Assembly (NCBI GenBank): GCA_022702085.1
Contig: JAKONF010000068.1
Coordinates: 1 to 5,338, forward strand
DNA: 5,338 nucleotides
From: Rickettsiaceae bacterium
GTDB lineage: Bacteria > Pseudomonadota > Alphaproteobacteria > Rickettsiales > Rickettsiaceae
Direction: 5' to 3'
Part shown: positions 1-5,288 of the stretch, one piece after another
Layout: every line of letters begins with the position of its first letter
Numbering within the stretch: position 1 is the stretch's first letter
Translations under genes and position numbers: made by a program
Notes under the pieces: model-generated
Databases searched by the model: none
Seen by the model: only the letters and a program-made list of their open reading frames with translations
What the model was told of the DNA's origin: nothing

Positions 1-348
1 AAGTTACAGGGGCCAAAACTTGCGCCAACTTTAAGTCCTAACAAAACATGGAGTGGCTTGATTTGCGGTATAATAGGTGGTAATTTGATCTTATATTCAC
101 TGACATATATTCCAGGATATCATTTACTACTCACCGAAGCTAATCTCAGCACTGTACAAAAAATTTTATTAATATCTTGTTTCGGCGTTCTTGAACAATT
201 AAGCGATCTTTCTATCTCATATTTTAAGCGTAGATTTAACATCAAAGATTCTGGTAAATTAATTCCAGGTCATGGAGGAGTTCTTGATCGCCTAGATGGT
301 GTGATCCTAACCTTACCAGCTCTTTTATGGATGGTGCATTATTTATGA
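1..348 (+). CDS. cdsA: Phosphatidate cytidylyltransferase (CDP-diglyceride synthase), 3' part; 5' end outside window
   Basis: CdsA is an integral inner-membrane enzyme that condenses CTP with phosphatidic acid to give CDP-diacylglycerol, the precursor of phosphatidylethanolamine, phosphatidylglycerol and cardiolipin. The reading frame is open from base 1, so the gene is cut by the window edge. The 115 visible residues are about the C-terminal half of a family that is usually 230-285 residues long. Visible residues 12-19 read SPNKTWSG, a conserved CdsA motif. Visible residues 73-99 fit the complete CTP-transferase signature: S-Y-F-K-R, then K-D, G-K-L-I-P-G-H-G-G and D-R-L-D. Hydrophobic stretches near residues 20-38, 53-64 and 100-115 fit membrane helices. 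Just before the signature, the usual GDLxES-like stretch reads S68-D69-L70-S71-I72-S73, so the Asp is kept while the Gly and Glu are replaced. I think related Rickettsiales share this, but that is from memory. The TTG at base 58 is internal and not a start. The stop codon overlaps the ftsB start (ATGA). Confidence 0.95.
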   Translation, partial: KLQGPKLAPTLSPNKTWSGLICGIIGGNLILYSLTYIPGYHLLLTEANLSTVQKILLISCFGVLEQLSDLSISYFKRRFNIKDSGKLIPGHGGVLDRLDGVILTLPALLWMVHYL

Positions 349-686
349 AATTTCTTGAGCTATTTAGATATTTGCGAATCTCGCGTAAAACTTTGTTTAA
401 TTTTACTATTTTCTCGTTATTAACTTATTTCATTTTTCATTCTATTTATGGTAACAGAGGTATGCTTGCCTATTTTAAAGTAAATCAGCGCTTAGAAAAA
501 TCTGCCAAAGAGCTAGAAATGCTACGCGCTGACCGTATTGAACTTGAACATAAAGTCAAGTCATTAAGATCAACTTCGCTTGATAGGGATTTACTCGATG
601 AGCAAGCACGTAATATATTAGGCGTAGCAAATCCCAAAGAACAAGTATATTTGCCTGATAAACAAAATGACAAACAAAATAATTAA
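345..686 (+). CDS. ftsB: Cell division protein FtsB (septum formation initiator / DivIC family)
   Basis: FtsB is a small bitopic membrane protein that, with FtsL and FtsQ, forms the FtsQLB complex that activates septal peptidoglycan synthesis. The 113-residue product is slightly longer than the usual 90-110. It has a short cytoplasmic N-terminus with several Arg and Lys residues, one membrane segment at about residues 17-35, a glycine-containing GNRGM turn at 36-40, and a heptad-like coiled coil at about 44-75. The family's typical C-terminal block follows at 80-103, with DRDLLDEQAR, then LGVA and an NPKEQVYL end. I chose the ATG at 345 because it overlaps the cdsA stop as ATGA, which suggests translational coupling, and because a GGATGG stretch at 329-334 lies about 10 bases upstream. 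An in-frame ATG at 327 would add six residues (MDGALF) encoded inside cdsA and is less likely. The low sequence identity typical of FtsB makes the family call rest on architecture plus the C-terminal motif. Confidence 0.9.
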   Translation: MKFLELFRYLRISRKTLFNFTIFSLLTYFIFHSIYGNRGMLAYFKVNQRLEKSAKELEMLRADRIELEHKVKSLRSTSLDRDLLDEQARNILGVANPKEQVYLPDKQNDKQNN

Positions 687-696
687 CGATAAAATT

Positions 697-1308
697 ATGA
701 ATATTACAATTTTTAAAAACGATGTGCCTAATGATTTTAAAATTGATGGTGATATTGCCATTGATACTGAAACAATGGGACTTAACCTACAGCGCGACCA
801 TTTATGCGTGCTTCAATTTAGTAATGGCGATGGTAATGCTTACCTTGTACAATTTATCAATCGAAATTACTCAGCACCTAATCTAAAAAAATTACTTTTA
901 GAAACAAGTCGCACCAAAATATTTCACTATGCCAGATTTGATCTAGCAGCAATTAAAATATATTTAGGCATCGAACTTGAAAACATATTTTGTACTAAAA
1001 TTTCTTCTAGATTAGTCCGCACCTATACAGAATATCACGGCCTCAAAGATCTTTGCAGAGAATTACTTGGTATACAAATTTCTAAGCAACAACAATCTTC
1101 TTATTGGGGAATTGAAAATTTAAGTACTGATCAACAAGAATACGCCGCTAAAGATGTGTTATATTTGCATGAGTTGAGAAACATTTTAACTACAAGATTA
1201 ATCGATGCTAATAGATTAGAATTAGCTAAACAATTATTTGCTTTTTTAAAAGTTAGGGTTAATTTAGATTTAAGTGGCTGGCAAGAAATTGACATATTTA
1301 GTCATTAA
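697..1308 (+). CDS. rnd: Ribonuclease D-type 3'-5' exonuclease (DEDDy superfamily), short alphaproteobacterial form
   Basis: This is a 203-residue RNase H-fold exonuclease likely to trim RNA 3' ends such as those of tRNA precursors. The catalytic DEDDy set is complete: D23 and E25 in the Exo I motif DTETMGL, D82 in the Exo II motif HYARFDLAAI, and Y149 with D153 in the Exo III motif EYAAKDVLYL. The QQQSSYWG stretch at 131-138 corresponds to the conserved QQSSDW segment of alphaproteobacterial ribonuclease D proteins. There are no HRDC domains, unlike the roughly 375-residue E. coli RNase D, so substrate choice may differ and the symbol is by family only. I chose the ATG at 697 because family members begin a few residues before the first strand, and this start leaves a 10-base gap after ftsB. 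The ATG at 667 would add ten Lys/Asn/Ile-rich residues and overlap ftsB by 20 bases. Neither start has a clear Shine-Dalgarno sequence. In alphaproteobacteria this gene commonly precedes the lpt genes, as here. Confidence 0.93.
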   Translation: MNITIFKNDVPNDFKIDGDIAIDTETMGLNLQRDHLCVLQFSNGDGNAYLVQFINRNYSAPNLKKLLLETSRTKIFHYARFDLAAIKIYLGIELENIFCTKISSRLVRTYTEYHGLKDLCRELLGIQISKQQQSSYWGIENLSTDQQEYAAKDVLYLHELRNILTTRLIDANRLELAKQLFAFLKVRVNLDLSGWQEIDIFSH

Positions 1309-1336
1309 ATTTTTCTAGGTAAATTAAATTTAGCTT

Positions 1337-2287
1337 ATGAATTATATTGATAATGCTTGTAGAGTTATTCTACAGGAATCAAACTCGCTAAAAAATCTCG
1401 CTGAAAATATACCTGAGGATTTTGCTAGAATTGTTGAGTATATCACCTTATTCAAAGGTAAAATAATCTTGACAGGTATCGGCAAAAGCGGATACATAGC
1501 CCGCAAAATTGCTGCTAGCTTTACTTCAACAGGAACTACGGCTTTTTATGTGCATCCTGCTGAAGCAAGTCACGGCGATTTAGGGATAATTAATACGCAA
1601 GATCTAGTTATTATGCTATCGAATTCTGGTGAGACTAAAGAATTATTTAATATAATCAATTACTGTAAACGCTTTGCTATAAAAATAGTGGCGATGACTA
1701 TGCGCGCTGATTCGACTTTAGCTACCAATAGTGATTTTTTACTGCAAATTCCTGTTTACAGCGAAGCCTCTATTATAGAAGCTCCAACGACATCAGCTTT
1801 AATGATGTTATCACTTGGCGATGCACTAACTATTTGCGTTCAGGAAGCCAAAGGTTTTTCATCAGAAGATTTTAAATTAGTCCATCCAGGTGGTAAAATT
1901 GGAGCTAATTTTTTAAGAGTTAAAGAATTAATGCGTAAGAGTGATAGATTACCTTTGGCCATGACTCATACCTCTTTTAACGATATAGTAGATATAATTA
2001 ATGATTTCAAATTTGGTTGCGCTCTAATTATTGACAAGCAAAATGTATTAATAGGTATTGTTACAGATGGCGATTTGAGGAGATGCATGAAAAATGAAAA
2101 CTTTAATCTTAAAACGGCTGGTGAATTAATGCATACAAATCCTCATAAAGTTTCACCAAATTGTTTAGCAAGCGAAGCGATAAATATTCTCAATAGCAAT
2201 TTGATAACTGTTTTGCCTGTCATTGATGAGAAAAAAATAATTGGTATAATACATATTCATGATTTATTAAAAGCGGGCGTTGGTTAA
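1337..2287 (+). CDS. kdsD: Arabinose-5-phosphate isomerase, KpsF/GutQ family (SIS domain plus two CBS domains)
   Basis: KdsD converts D-ribulose 5-phosphate to D-arabinose 5-phosphate, the first step of Kdo (LPS inner core) synthesis in the cytoplasm. The 316 residues are close to the usual 320-330. An SIS sugar-isomerase domain covers about residues 30-190, with GIGKSG at 47-52, SHGDLG at 78-83, SNSGET at 95-100 and HPGG at 183-186. K50, E102, E143 and H183 align with what I recall as the E. coli catalytic residues Lys59, Glu111, Glu152 and His193. Two CBS repeats follow, at about 197-255 (with GIVTDGDLRR at 240-249) and 262-314; they may bind a nucleotide or nucleotide-sugar. An AGG at 1317-1319 is the only Shine-Dalgarno-like element and sits rather far (17 bases) from the ATG. 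Its place ahead of lptCAB supports the LPS-specific role rather than the capsule (KpsF) or glucitol (GutQ) roles of paralogues. kdsC, its E. coli neighbour, is absent from the cluster. Confidence 0.97.
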   Translation: MNYIDNACRVILQESNSLKNLAENIPEDFARIVEYITLFKGKIILTGIGKSGYIARKIAASFTSTGTTAFYVHPAEASHGDLGIINTQDLVIMLSNSGETKELFNIINYCKRFAIKIVAMTMRADSTLATNSDFLLQIPVYSEASIIEAPTTSALMMLSLGDALTICVQEAKGFSSEDFKLVHPGGKIGANFLRVKELMRKSDRLPLAMTHTSFNDIVDIINDFKFGCALIIDKQNVLIGIVTDGDLRRCMKNENFNLKTAGELMHTNPHKVSPNCLASEAINILNSNLITVLPVIDEKKIIGIIHIHDLLKAGVG

Positions 2288-2322
2288 TGATCATAGCCAA
2301 GCAACACAAAAAAATGATCATT
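2286..2322 (+). promoter_or_regulatory. Candidate hairpin spanning the kdsD stop and lptC start codons
   Basis: Bases 2286-2294 (AATGATCAT) are exactly complementary to 2314-2322 (ATGATCATT), giving a possible 9-bp stem with a 19-base loop. Six T residues at 2321-2326 overlap and follow the 3' arm. The left arm contains the lptC start codon (2287-2289), and the right arm contains a second in-frame ATG (2314-2316, codon 10). If it folds in mRNA it could limit lptC translation unless kdsD ribosomes open it, or act as a weak attenuator. Only two of the nine pairs are G-C, and each arm is itself a palindrome (ATGATCAT), so competing folds exist. Regulation is an inference; only the complementarity is seen. 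Confidence 0.35.
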
Positions 2323-2883
2323 TTTTATAAATTCATGTCATTAGTTGGCATTTTAGGCATTCTGGTTTGGTTTTATCATTTATTTAGTAATATAAATCCC
2401 ATAGGAAGATTACAAAATTCTATCAGTAATTACGGAGAAAACATCAATCTAAAAAGAGAATATGAAATAGTCGTTGAAAATTCTCTATTTAAAGGGTTGA
2501 GTAAAGATTTAGAACCTTATGAAATTTATTCCAAATATGCTTATAAGAGCATAGATAACAAATATAGATTAGATCAAATCAATGCTAATTATAAATTAAG
2601 TAAACAAAACTTACTCATTTTTGCTAAAGAAGGTTTAATTGATGATGACAAAAAATTATTGGTACTTAAAAATAATATAGAGTTAATTCTTGATGAGTTA
2701 AGAATTTATAGTAGTGAATTAGATATAGATTTAATCAGTAAAGATACTAATAGTAAATCTGGAGTTAAATTGAAATATAAAAACTGTGTAATTGATGCGG
2801 ATAGCTTTAACTCTAAAGAAAATAATCAATCCTTAAATTTCAAAGGTCATGTCAAAACTAAACTTAATTTTGCCGACTTTTAG
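2287..2883 (+). CDS. lptC: LPS export system protein LptC (inner-membrane-anchored periplasmic component)
   Basis: LptC is the bitopic component of the LptB2FGC transporter. It receives LPS extracted from the inner membrane and passes it to LptA through its periplasmic beta-jellyroll. The 198-residue product (E. coli about 191) starts with a short basic stretch (KQHKK at 5-9) and one membrane anchor at about residues 16-34, followed by a largely hydrophilic periplasmic domain. The family pattern is visible in LFKGLSKDLEPYEIYSKYA at about 67-85, where family members typically have 'P.. G.d..g.pw.i.A..a', and in the later short beta-strand repeats ending in a GHVKTKLN-type last strand. Identification is supported mainly by architecture and by position between kdsD and lptA. 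The ATG at 2287 overlaps the kdsD stop by one base (TAATG), consistent with coupled translation. A second in-frame ATG at 2314 (codon 10) would also keep the anchor, so the start is not certain. The 3' end overlaps lptA by 35 bases. Confidence 0.9.
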   Translation: MIIAKQHKKMIIFYKFMSLVGILGILVWFYHLFSNINPIGRLQNSISNYGENINLKREYEIVVENSLFKGLSKDLEPYEIYSKYAYKSIDNKYRLDQINANYKLSKQNLLIFAKEGLIDDDKKLLVLKNNIELILDELRIYSSELDIDLISKDTNSKSGVKLKYKNCVIDADSFNSKENNQSLNFKGHVKTKLNFADF

Positions 2884-3328
2884 AGTTTATTTGCTAGGCT
2901 TTTTTCTGCAAATAACAATAATACCTTCACTTTTTGCTAAAGATGCCAAAGATGATAATTATATAACAATAAATTCTGAAAGCTTAAAGATAGATCGCGA
3001 ACTCGATATAGCTGTTTTTGAAGGCGAAGTCATTTTATGGTTTGAAGATACTATAGTCAAAACAGATAAAATAAATATCAAGTATAAAAATGGCGAAAAA
3101 AAATCTATTGATAATATAATTATTCCATATAAATTGAGTGCTTATAGAACTTTAACAGATGAAATAATTATAGCAGAAAGTGCTGAATATAAGCATGATG
3201 AGGCAAAATTAGTATTTTATGGTAATGTAATGCTAGAGACCCAAACCAAAATACTAAAAACACCAATGCTTGTCTATTATACTGCTTTGAGACAATCCAA
3301 TAAATTTGATTTAAGTAATTCTCAATAA
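2849..3328 (+). CDS. lptA: LPS transport periplasmic protein LptA (OstA-like)
   Basis: LptA forms the periplasmic bridge that carries LPS from LptC to LptD at the outer membrane. The 159-residue precursor has a signal peptide: a basic/polar start, a hydrophobic core at about residues 13-26 and a likely cleavage after A30 (SLFA before KDAKDD). The mature part is one OstA/LptA beta-jellyroll domain. It shows the repeated pattern of a short strand, a Gly turn and a hydrophobic strand, as in AVFEGEVILW at 55-64 with TDKINIKY after it, and again in LVFYGNVMLETQ near the C-terminus followed by TPMLVYY. The ATG at 2849 gives a 35-base overlap with lptC. An AAAGG at 2842-2846 lies only two bases before it, which is too close for a normal Shine-Dalgarno. 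A TTG at 2870 (codon 8) would also leave a workable signal peptide, so the start is uncertain. lptB begins four bases after the stop. Confidence 0.9.
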   Translation: MSKLNLILPTFRVYLLGFFLQITIIPSLFAKDAKDDNYITINSESLKIDRELDIAVFEGEVILWFEDTIVKTDKINIKYKNGEKKSIDNIIIPYKLSAYRTLTDEIIIAESAEYKHDEAKLVFYGNVMLETQTKILKTPMLVYYTALRQSNKFDLSNSQ

Positions 3329-3332
3329 AAAA

Positions 3333-4052
3333 ATGCCAGATAAACTTCGATTAATTAATATTTCTAAAAATTATAATAAGAAAATAGTTTTAAAAAATAT
3401 TTCATTACATATCAGTCAAGGTGAAGCTGTTGGTCTGTTTGGACCCAATGGAGCTGGAAAAACTACCTGCTTTAATATTACTGCAGGTCTGATAAAATGT
3501 GATTCTGGTAAATTAATCTTAAATAATCAAGATATTACCAAACTGCCGATGTATCTAAGAGCTAAAATGGGACTTGGATATTTACCGCAAGAAGCATCAA
3601 TTTTTAGAGGCCTCAACGTTGAAGATAATTTGAGAGCTATTTTAGAAATTTATGAAACAAATAATTCAATAATTCAGCAAAGAATTGATGAGTTATTAGC
3701 TGAATTTTCAATAACTTATTTGCGTAAAGTTAGCTCCCAAAGTCTTTCAGGTGGTGAACGCAGGCGCCTCGAGATAGCCAGGTCATTAATATCTAGACCC
3801 AAATTTATTATGCTTGACGAGCCATTGTCCGGTATTGATCCATTAGCCGTTAGCGATATTAAAGATTTAGTAGCTCATTTAAAAGACCGCAACATTGGTG
3901 TGCTGATTACTGATCATAACGTACGCGAAACTTTGGATATCGTCGACCGTGCTTATGTTATTTATGAAGGAAAGGTGCTTATGGAAGGCGTACCTGCTGA
4001 GATCATTAGAAACCGCGAGGTACGCCAAGTATATTTGGGAAAATCTTTTTAG
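3333..4052 (+). CDS. lptB: LPS export ABC transporter ATP-binding protein LptB
   Basis: LptB is the cytoplasmic ATPase dimer that powers LPS extraction with LptF, LptG and LptC. The 239 residues match the family length (E. coli 241). All nucleotide-binding elements are present: Walker A GPNGAGKT at 37-44 with K43, Q-loop Q86 in the LptB-typical stretch YLPQEASIFRGL, ABC signature LSGGE at 138-142, Walker B FIMLDE at 158-163 with catalytic E163, D-loop SGIDP, and H-loop H195 in TDHNVRETLD. The YLPQEASIFR and DHNVRETLD blocks separate LptB from branched-chain amino-acid transporters of similar sequence. The ATG lies four bases after the lptA stop in an A-run, with no visible Shine-Dalgarno, so translation probably depends on coupling. 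The usual alphaproteobacterial followers rpoN, hpf and ptsN are absent; a convergent unrelated gene follows. The genes for the membrane partners LptF and LptG are not in the window. This is probably the last gene of the operon. Confidence 0.98.
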   Translation: MPDKLRLINISKNYNKKIVLKNISLHISQGEAVGLFGPNGAGKTTCFNITAGLIKCDSGKLILNNQDITKLPMYLRAKMGLGYLPQEASIFRGLNVEDNLRAILEIYETNNSIIQQRIDELLAEFSITYLRKVSSQSLSGGERRRLEIARSLISRPKFIMLDEPLSGIDPLAVSDIKDLVAHLKDRNIGVLITDHNVRETLDIVDRAYVIYEGKVLMEGVPAEIIRNREVRQVYLGKSF

Positions 4053-4480
4053 TCTATAGGAATGTAGCTGATGCAACCATTGAGATCCACATCTCCTAGT
4101 TTAGCTTCATTAAACATATCTTGATCAATAATATACCATGATAGTTTTTCAGTTAAATCAAAATGTTCCTTCTTTTGATAATCAGCTGGAGATTCCATTT
4201 GTGTTGGTACAACCATATGATAGAAATCAACTTTTTGACCGTTAATTTCTATTTCTTGAATGTTTTCCACTTTATTATCTGAAGCTAACACTATATCAGA
4301 GACCATCATATGAATTGGTTGATATGCTGGCTTAAAATAATAAATTGTATTGCCTGTTCCTAAATTGCCATGATAATCAACGCTAACTTTAAAATTTTTA
4401 CTTTCACTACCATCATTAAAAATTATTTTAAGATTAGTATCTTGATGGAAATTAAATTGCTTGTCTTCATTTTGTTTCAT
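4049..4480 (-). CDS. Uncharacterised acidic, arginine-free 143-residue protein
   Basis: I do not recognise this protein or assign it to a family. It is likely a real gene. The frame is open for 143 codons, it covers a region with no plus-strand gene, its 3' end abuts lptB exactly, and a promoter-like sequence precedes it. The product has no signal peptide, no membrane segment and no coiled coil, so it is probably cytoplasmic or exported by an unrecognised route. It is acidic, with 23 Asp/Glu against 12 Lys and no Arg. It contains one Cys (C136), one Trp (W115) and five His. Alternating hydrophobic/polar stretches (for example LKIIFNDGS, FKVSVDYHG, NIQEIEINGQKVDFYHMVV) suggest a beta-rich fold. 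The ATG at 4480 is the first in frame and has a weak AGG about 11 bases upstream. Alternatives are a lineage-restricted gene, a divergent member of a known family, or, as the only real candidate in the window, a secreted effector. The sequence alone does not decide. Confidence 0.75.
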   Translation of the reverse strand: MKQNEDKQFNFHQDTNLKIIFNDGSESKNFKVSVDYHGNLGTGNTIYYFKPAYQPIHMMVSDIVLASDNKVENIQEIEINGQKVDFYHMVVPTQMESPADYQKKEHFDLTEKLSWYIIDQDMFNEAKLGDVDLNGCISYIPID

Positions 4481-4511
4481 AAATTTAAAAACCTATAATG
4501 TTTGTGTTGTT

Positions 4512-4540
4512 ACTTTAATATAATAATTAATTTTTGTCAA
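4512..4540 (-). promoter_or_regulatory. Candidate sigma70 promoter for the minus-strand uncharacterised gene
   Basis: On the minus strand a perfect -35 box TTGACA (complement of 4535-4540) is followed after 17 bases by TAAAGT (complement of 4512-4517), which matches TATAAT at four of six positions, including the important second A and last T. Transcription would begin near 4505, giving a leader of about 25 bases before the ATG at 4480. Chance matches are common in AT-rich DNA, but the perfect -35, ideal spacing and correct placement make it credible. Confidence 0.55.
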
Positions 4541-4664
4541 CAACTTTACTAATTTAAATTAAGTTTTTAAATCTATTGTACGCTATTATGATGGTTTTCG
4601 TGAGTTAATTTTGGAATTCGTTAAATAAAAATTGATTATCTTGCTTAAGTTCTCTTTTTCCTTT

Positions 4665-4693
4665 CTTAAAAAATTCTCGTATTATGTTATAAT
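4665..4693 (+). promoter_or_regulatory. Candidate extended -10 promoter for ctaG
   Basis: Bases 4685-4693 read TGTTATAAT, a perfect TATAAT preceded by the TGn of an extended -10 element. The -35 position 17 bases upstream (4665-4670, CTTAAA) is weak, matching three of six, which is usual when the extended -10 is strong. Initiation near 4700 would give a leader of about 19 bases before the ATG at 4719. This placement also argues that ctaG starts at 4719 and not at the upstream TTG at 4632. Confidence 0.6.
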
Positions 4694-4718
4694 TGTTATT
4701 AGTCAATTAGTAGTGCTT

Positions 4719-5288
4719 ATGTCGCAAAAGAAATATGATCTAAAGTTGTTACTGAGTCTATTATTCCTAGTAATTAGTATGATATTTTTGAGTTTTGCTG
4801 CTGCGCCATTATATAATATTTTTTGTAAAGCTACAGGTTTTGGTGGTATTACTAAGCAAAGCGAAAACACCTTTTCTACTGTTAAAGGTACCCGAAAAAT
4901 CAAAATTGAATTTGACGCTAACGTTGATCTAGCTTTGCCATGGAAATTTTTACCAAAACAAAGGAAAACTGAGATAACTATTGGCTACAATGTGATAGCT
5001 TTTTATGAAGCACAAAATTTAAGTAATGATGATATTATAGGCACTTCAGTATATAATGTATCACCTAATAAAGCTGGTAAATATTTTGTTAAAGTTCACT
5101 GTTTCTGTTTTGAGGAACAATTACTAAGAGCTCATGAGAAAATGCTGATGCCGGTATCTTTTTACATCGATCCTGAATTTGAAAAAGATCCTGAGATGGC
5201 TGAAGTAGAAACTATTACTCTTTCTTACAGTTTTTTTAAAGTTAAAGATTATTTACCAAACAGAATGCAAAATTCAGGAAAACAATAG
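4719..5288 (+). CDS. ctaG: Cytochrome c oxidase assembly protein CtaG / Cox11 (CuB copper chaperone)
   Basis: Cox11/CtaG delivers copper to the CuB site of subunit I of aa3-type cytochrome c oxidase. It is anchored in the inner membrane with its copper-binding domain in the periplasm. The 189-residue product has a short cytoplasmic N-terminus, one membrane helix at about residues 9-29, and the conserved juxtamembrane [14 protein letters not shown] at 30-43 containing C36. An immunoglobulin-like beta domain follows, with the copper-binding CFCF motif at 128-131 (C128, C130). The C-terminal blocks [10 protein letters not shown] at 144-153 and ITLSYSFF are typical of the family. All three copper-related cysteines are therefore present. 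The ATG at 4719 gives the usual N-terminus (MSQKKYDLK). A TTG at 4632 would add 29 residues and an extra hydrophobic stretch, and would place the best promoter inside the gene. No oxidase structural gene is in the window; the upstream neighbour is divergent, and the gene appears to have its own promoter. Confidence 0.97.
   Translation: MSQKKYDLKLLLSLLFLVISMIFLSFAAAPLYNIFCKATGFGGITKQSENTFSTVKGTRKIKIEFDANVDLALPWKFLPKQRKTEITIGYNVIAFYEAQNLSNDDIIGTSVYNVSPNKAGKYFVKVHCFCFEEQLLRAHEKMLMPVSFYIDPEFEKDPEMAEVETITLSYSFFKVKDYLPNRMQNSGKQ

Noticed and set aside
485..673. A 62-codon minus-strand frame opposite ftsB, rich in Ser and Leu.
   Set aside because: It mirrors the coiled-coil codons of ftsB and has no independent support.
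1289..1294. A perfect TTGACA just before the end of rnd, a possible -35 box for a kdsD promoter.
   Set aside because: At spacings of 15-19 bases the downstream hexamers match TATAAT poorly (best three of six, TTTTCT at 1311-1316), and the box lies within coding sequence of a tightly packed gene run.
1306..1332. A 7-bp inverted repeat (TAAATTT / AAATTTA) between rnd and kdsD, possibly a terminator.
   Set aside because: The stem is entirely A-T with a 13-base loop and no T-tract after it; expected by chance in such AT-rich DNA.
1469..1474. A second TTGACA, inside kdsD.
   Set aside because: It encodes part of the SIS glycine loop region and has no fitting -10 box at 16-18 bases.
3879..4076. 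A 65-codon minus-strand frame across the end of lptB.
   Set aside because: It lies opposite the LptB H-loop region, overlaps both real genes and has no family features; a shadow frame.
4082..4095. A small hairpin GAGAT-CCAC-ATCTC about 30 bases past lptB, a possible terminator.
   Set aside because: Only a 5-bp stem, no T-tract in either direction, and it lies within the coding sequence of the minus-strand gene.
4588..4608. A tiny ATG-ATG frame of six codons before ctaG, possibly a leader peptide.
   Set aside because: Too short, no attenuator structure near it, and upstream of the predicted ctaG transcription start.
4632..4718. An N-terminal extension of ctaG from the TTG at 4632, which would add a hydrophobic segment.
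   Set aside because: Cox11 proteins normally have one membrane helix, and the best promoter (4685-4693) would lie inside the extension.
4703..4903. A 66-codon minus-strand frame opposite the start of ctaG.
   Set aside because: It lies opposite the conserved Cox11 membrane helix and cysteine region and has no recognisable features.
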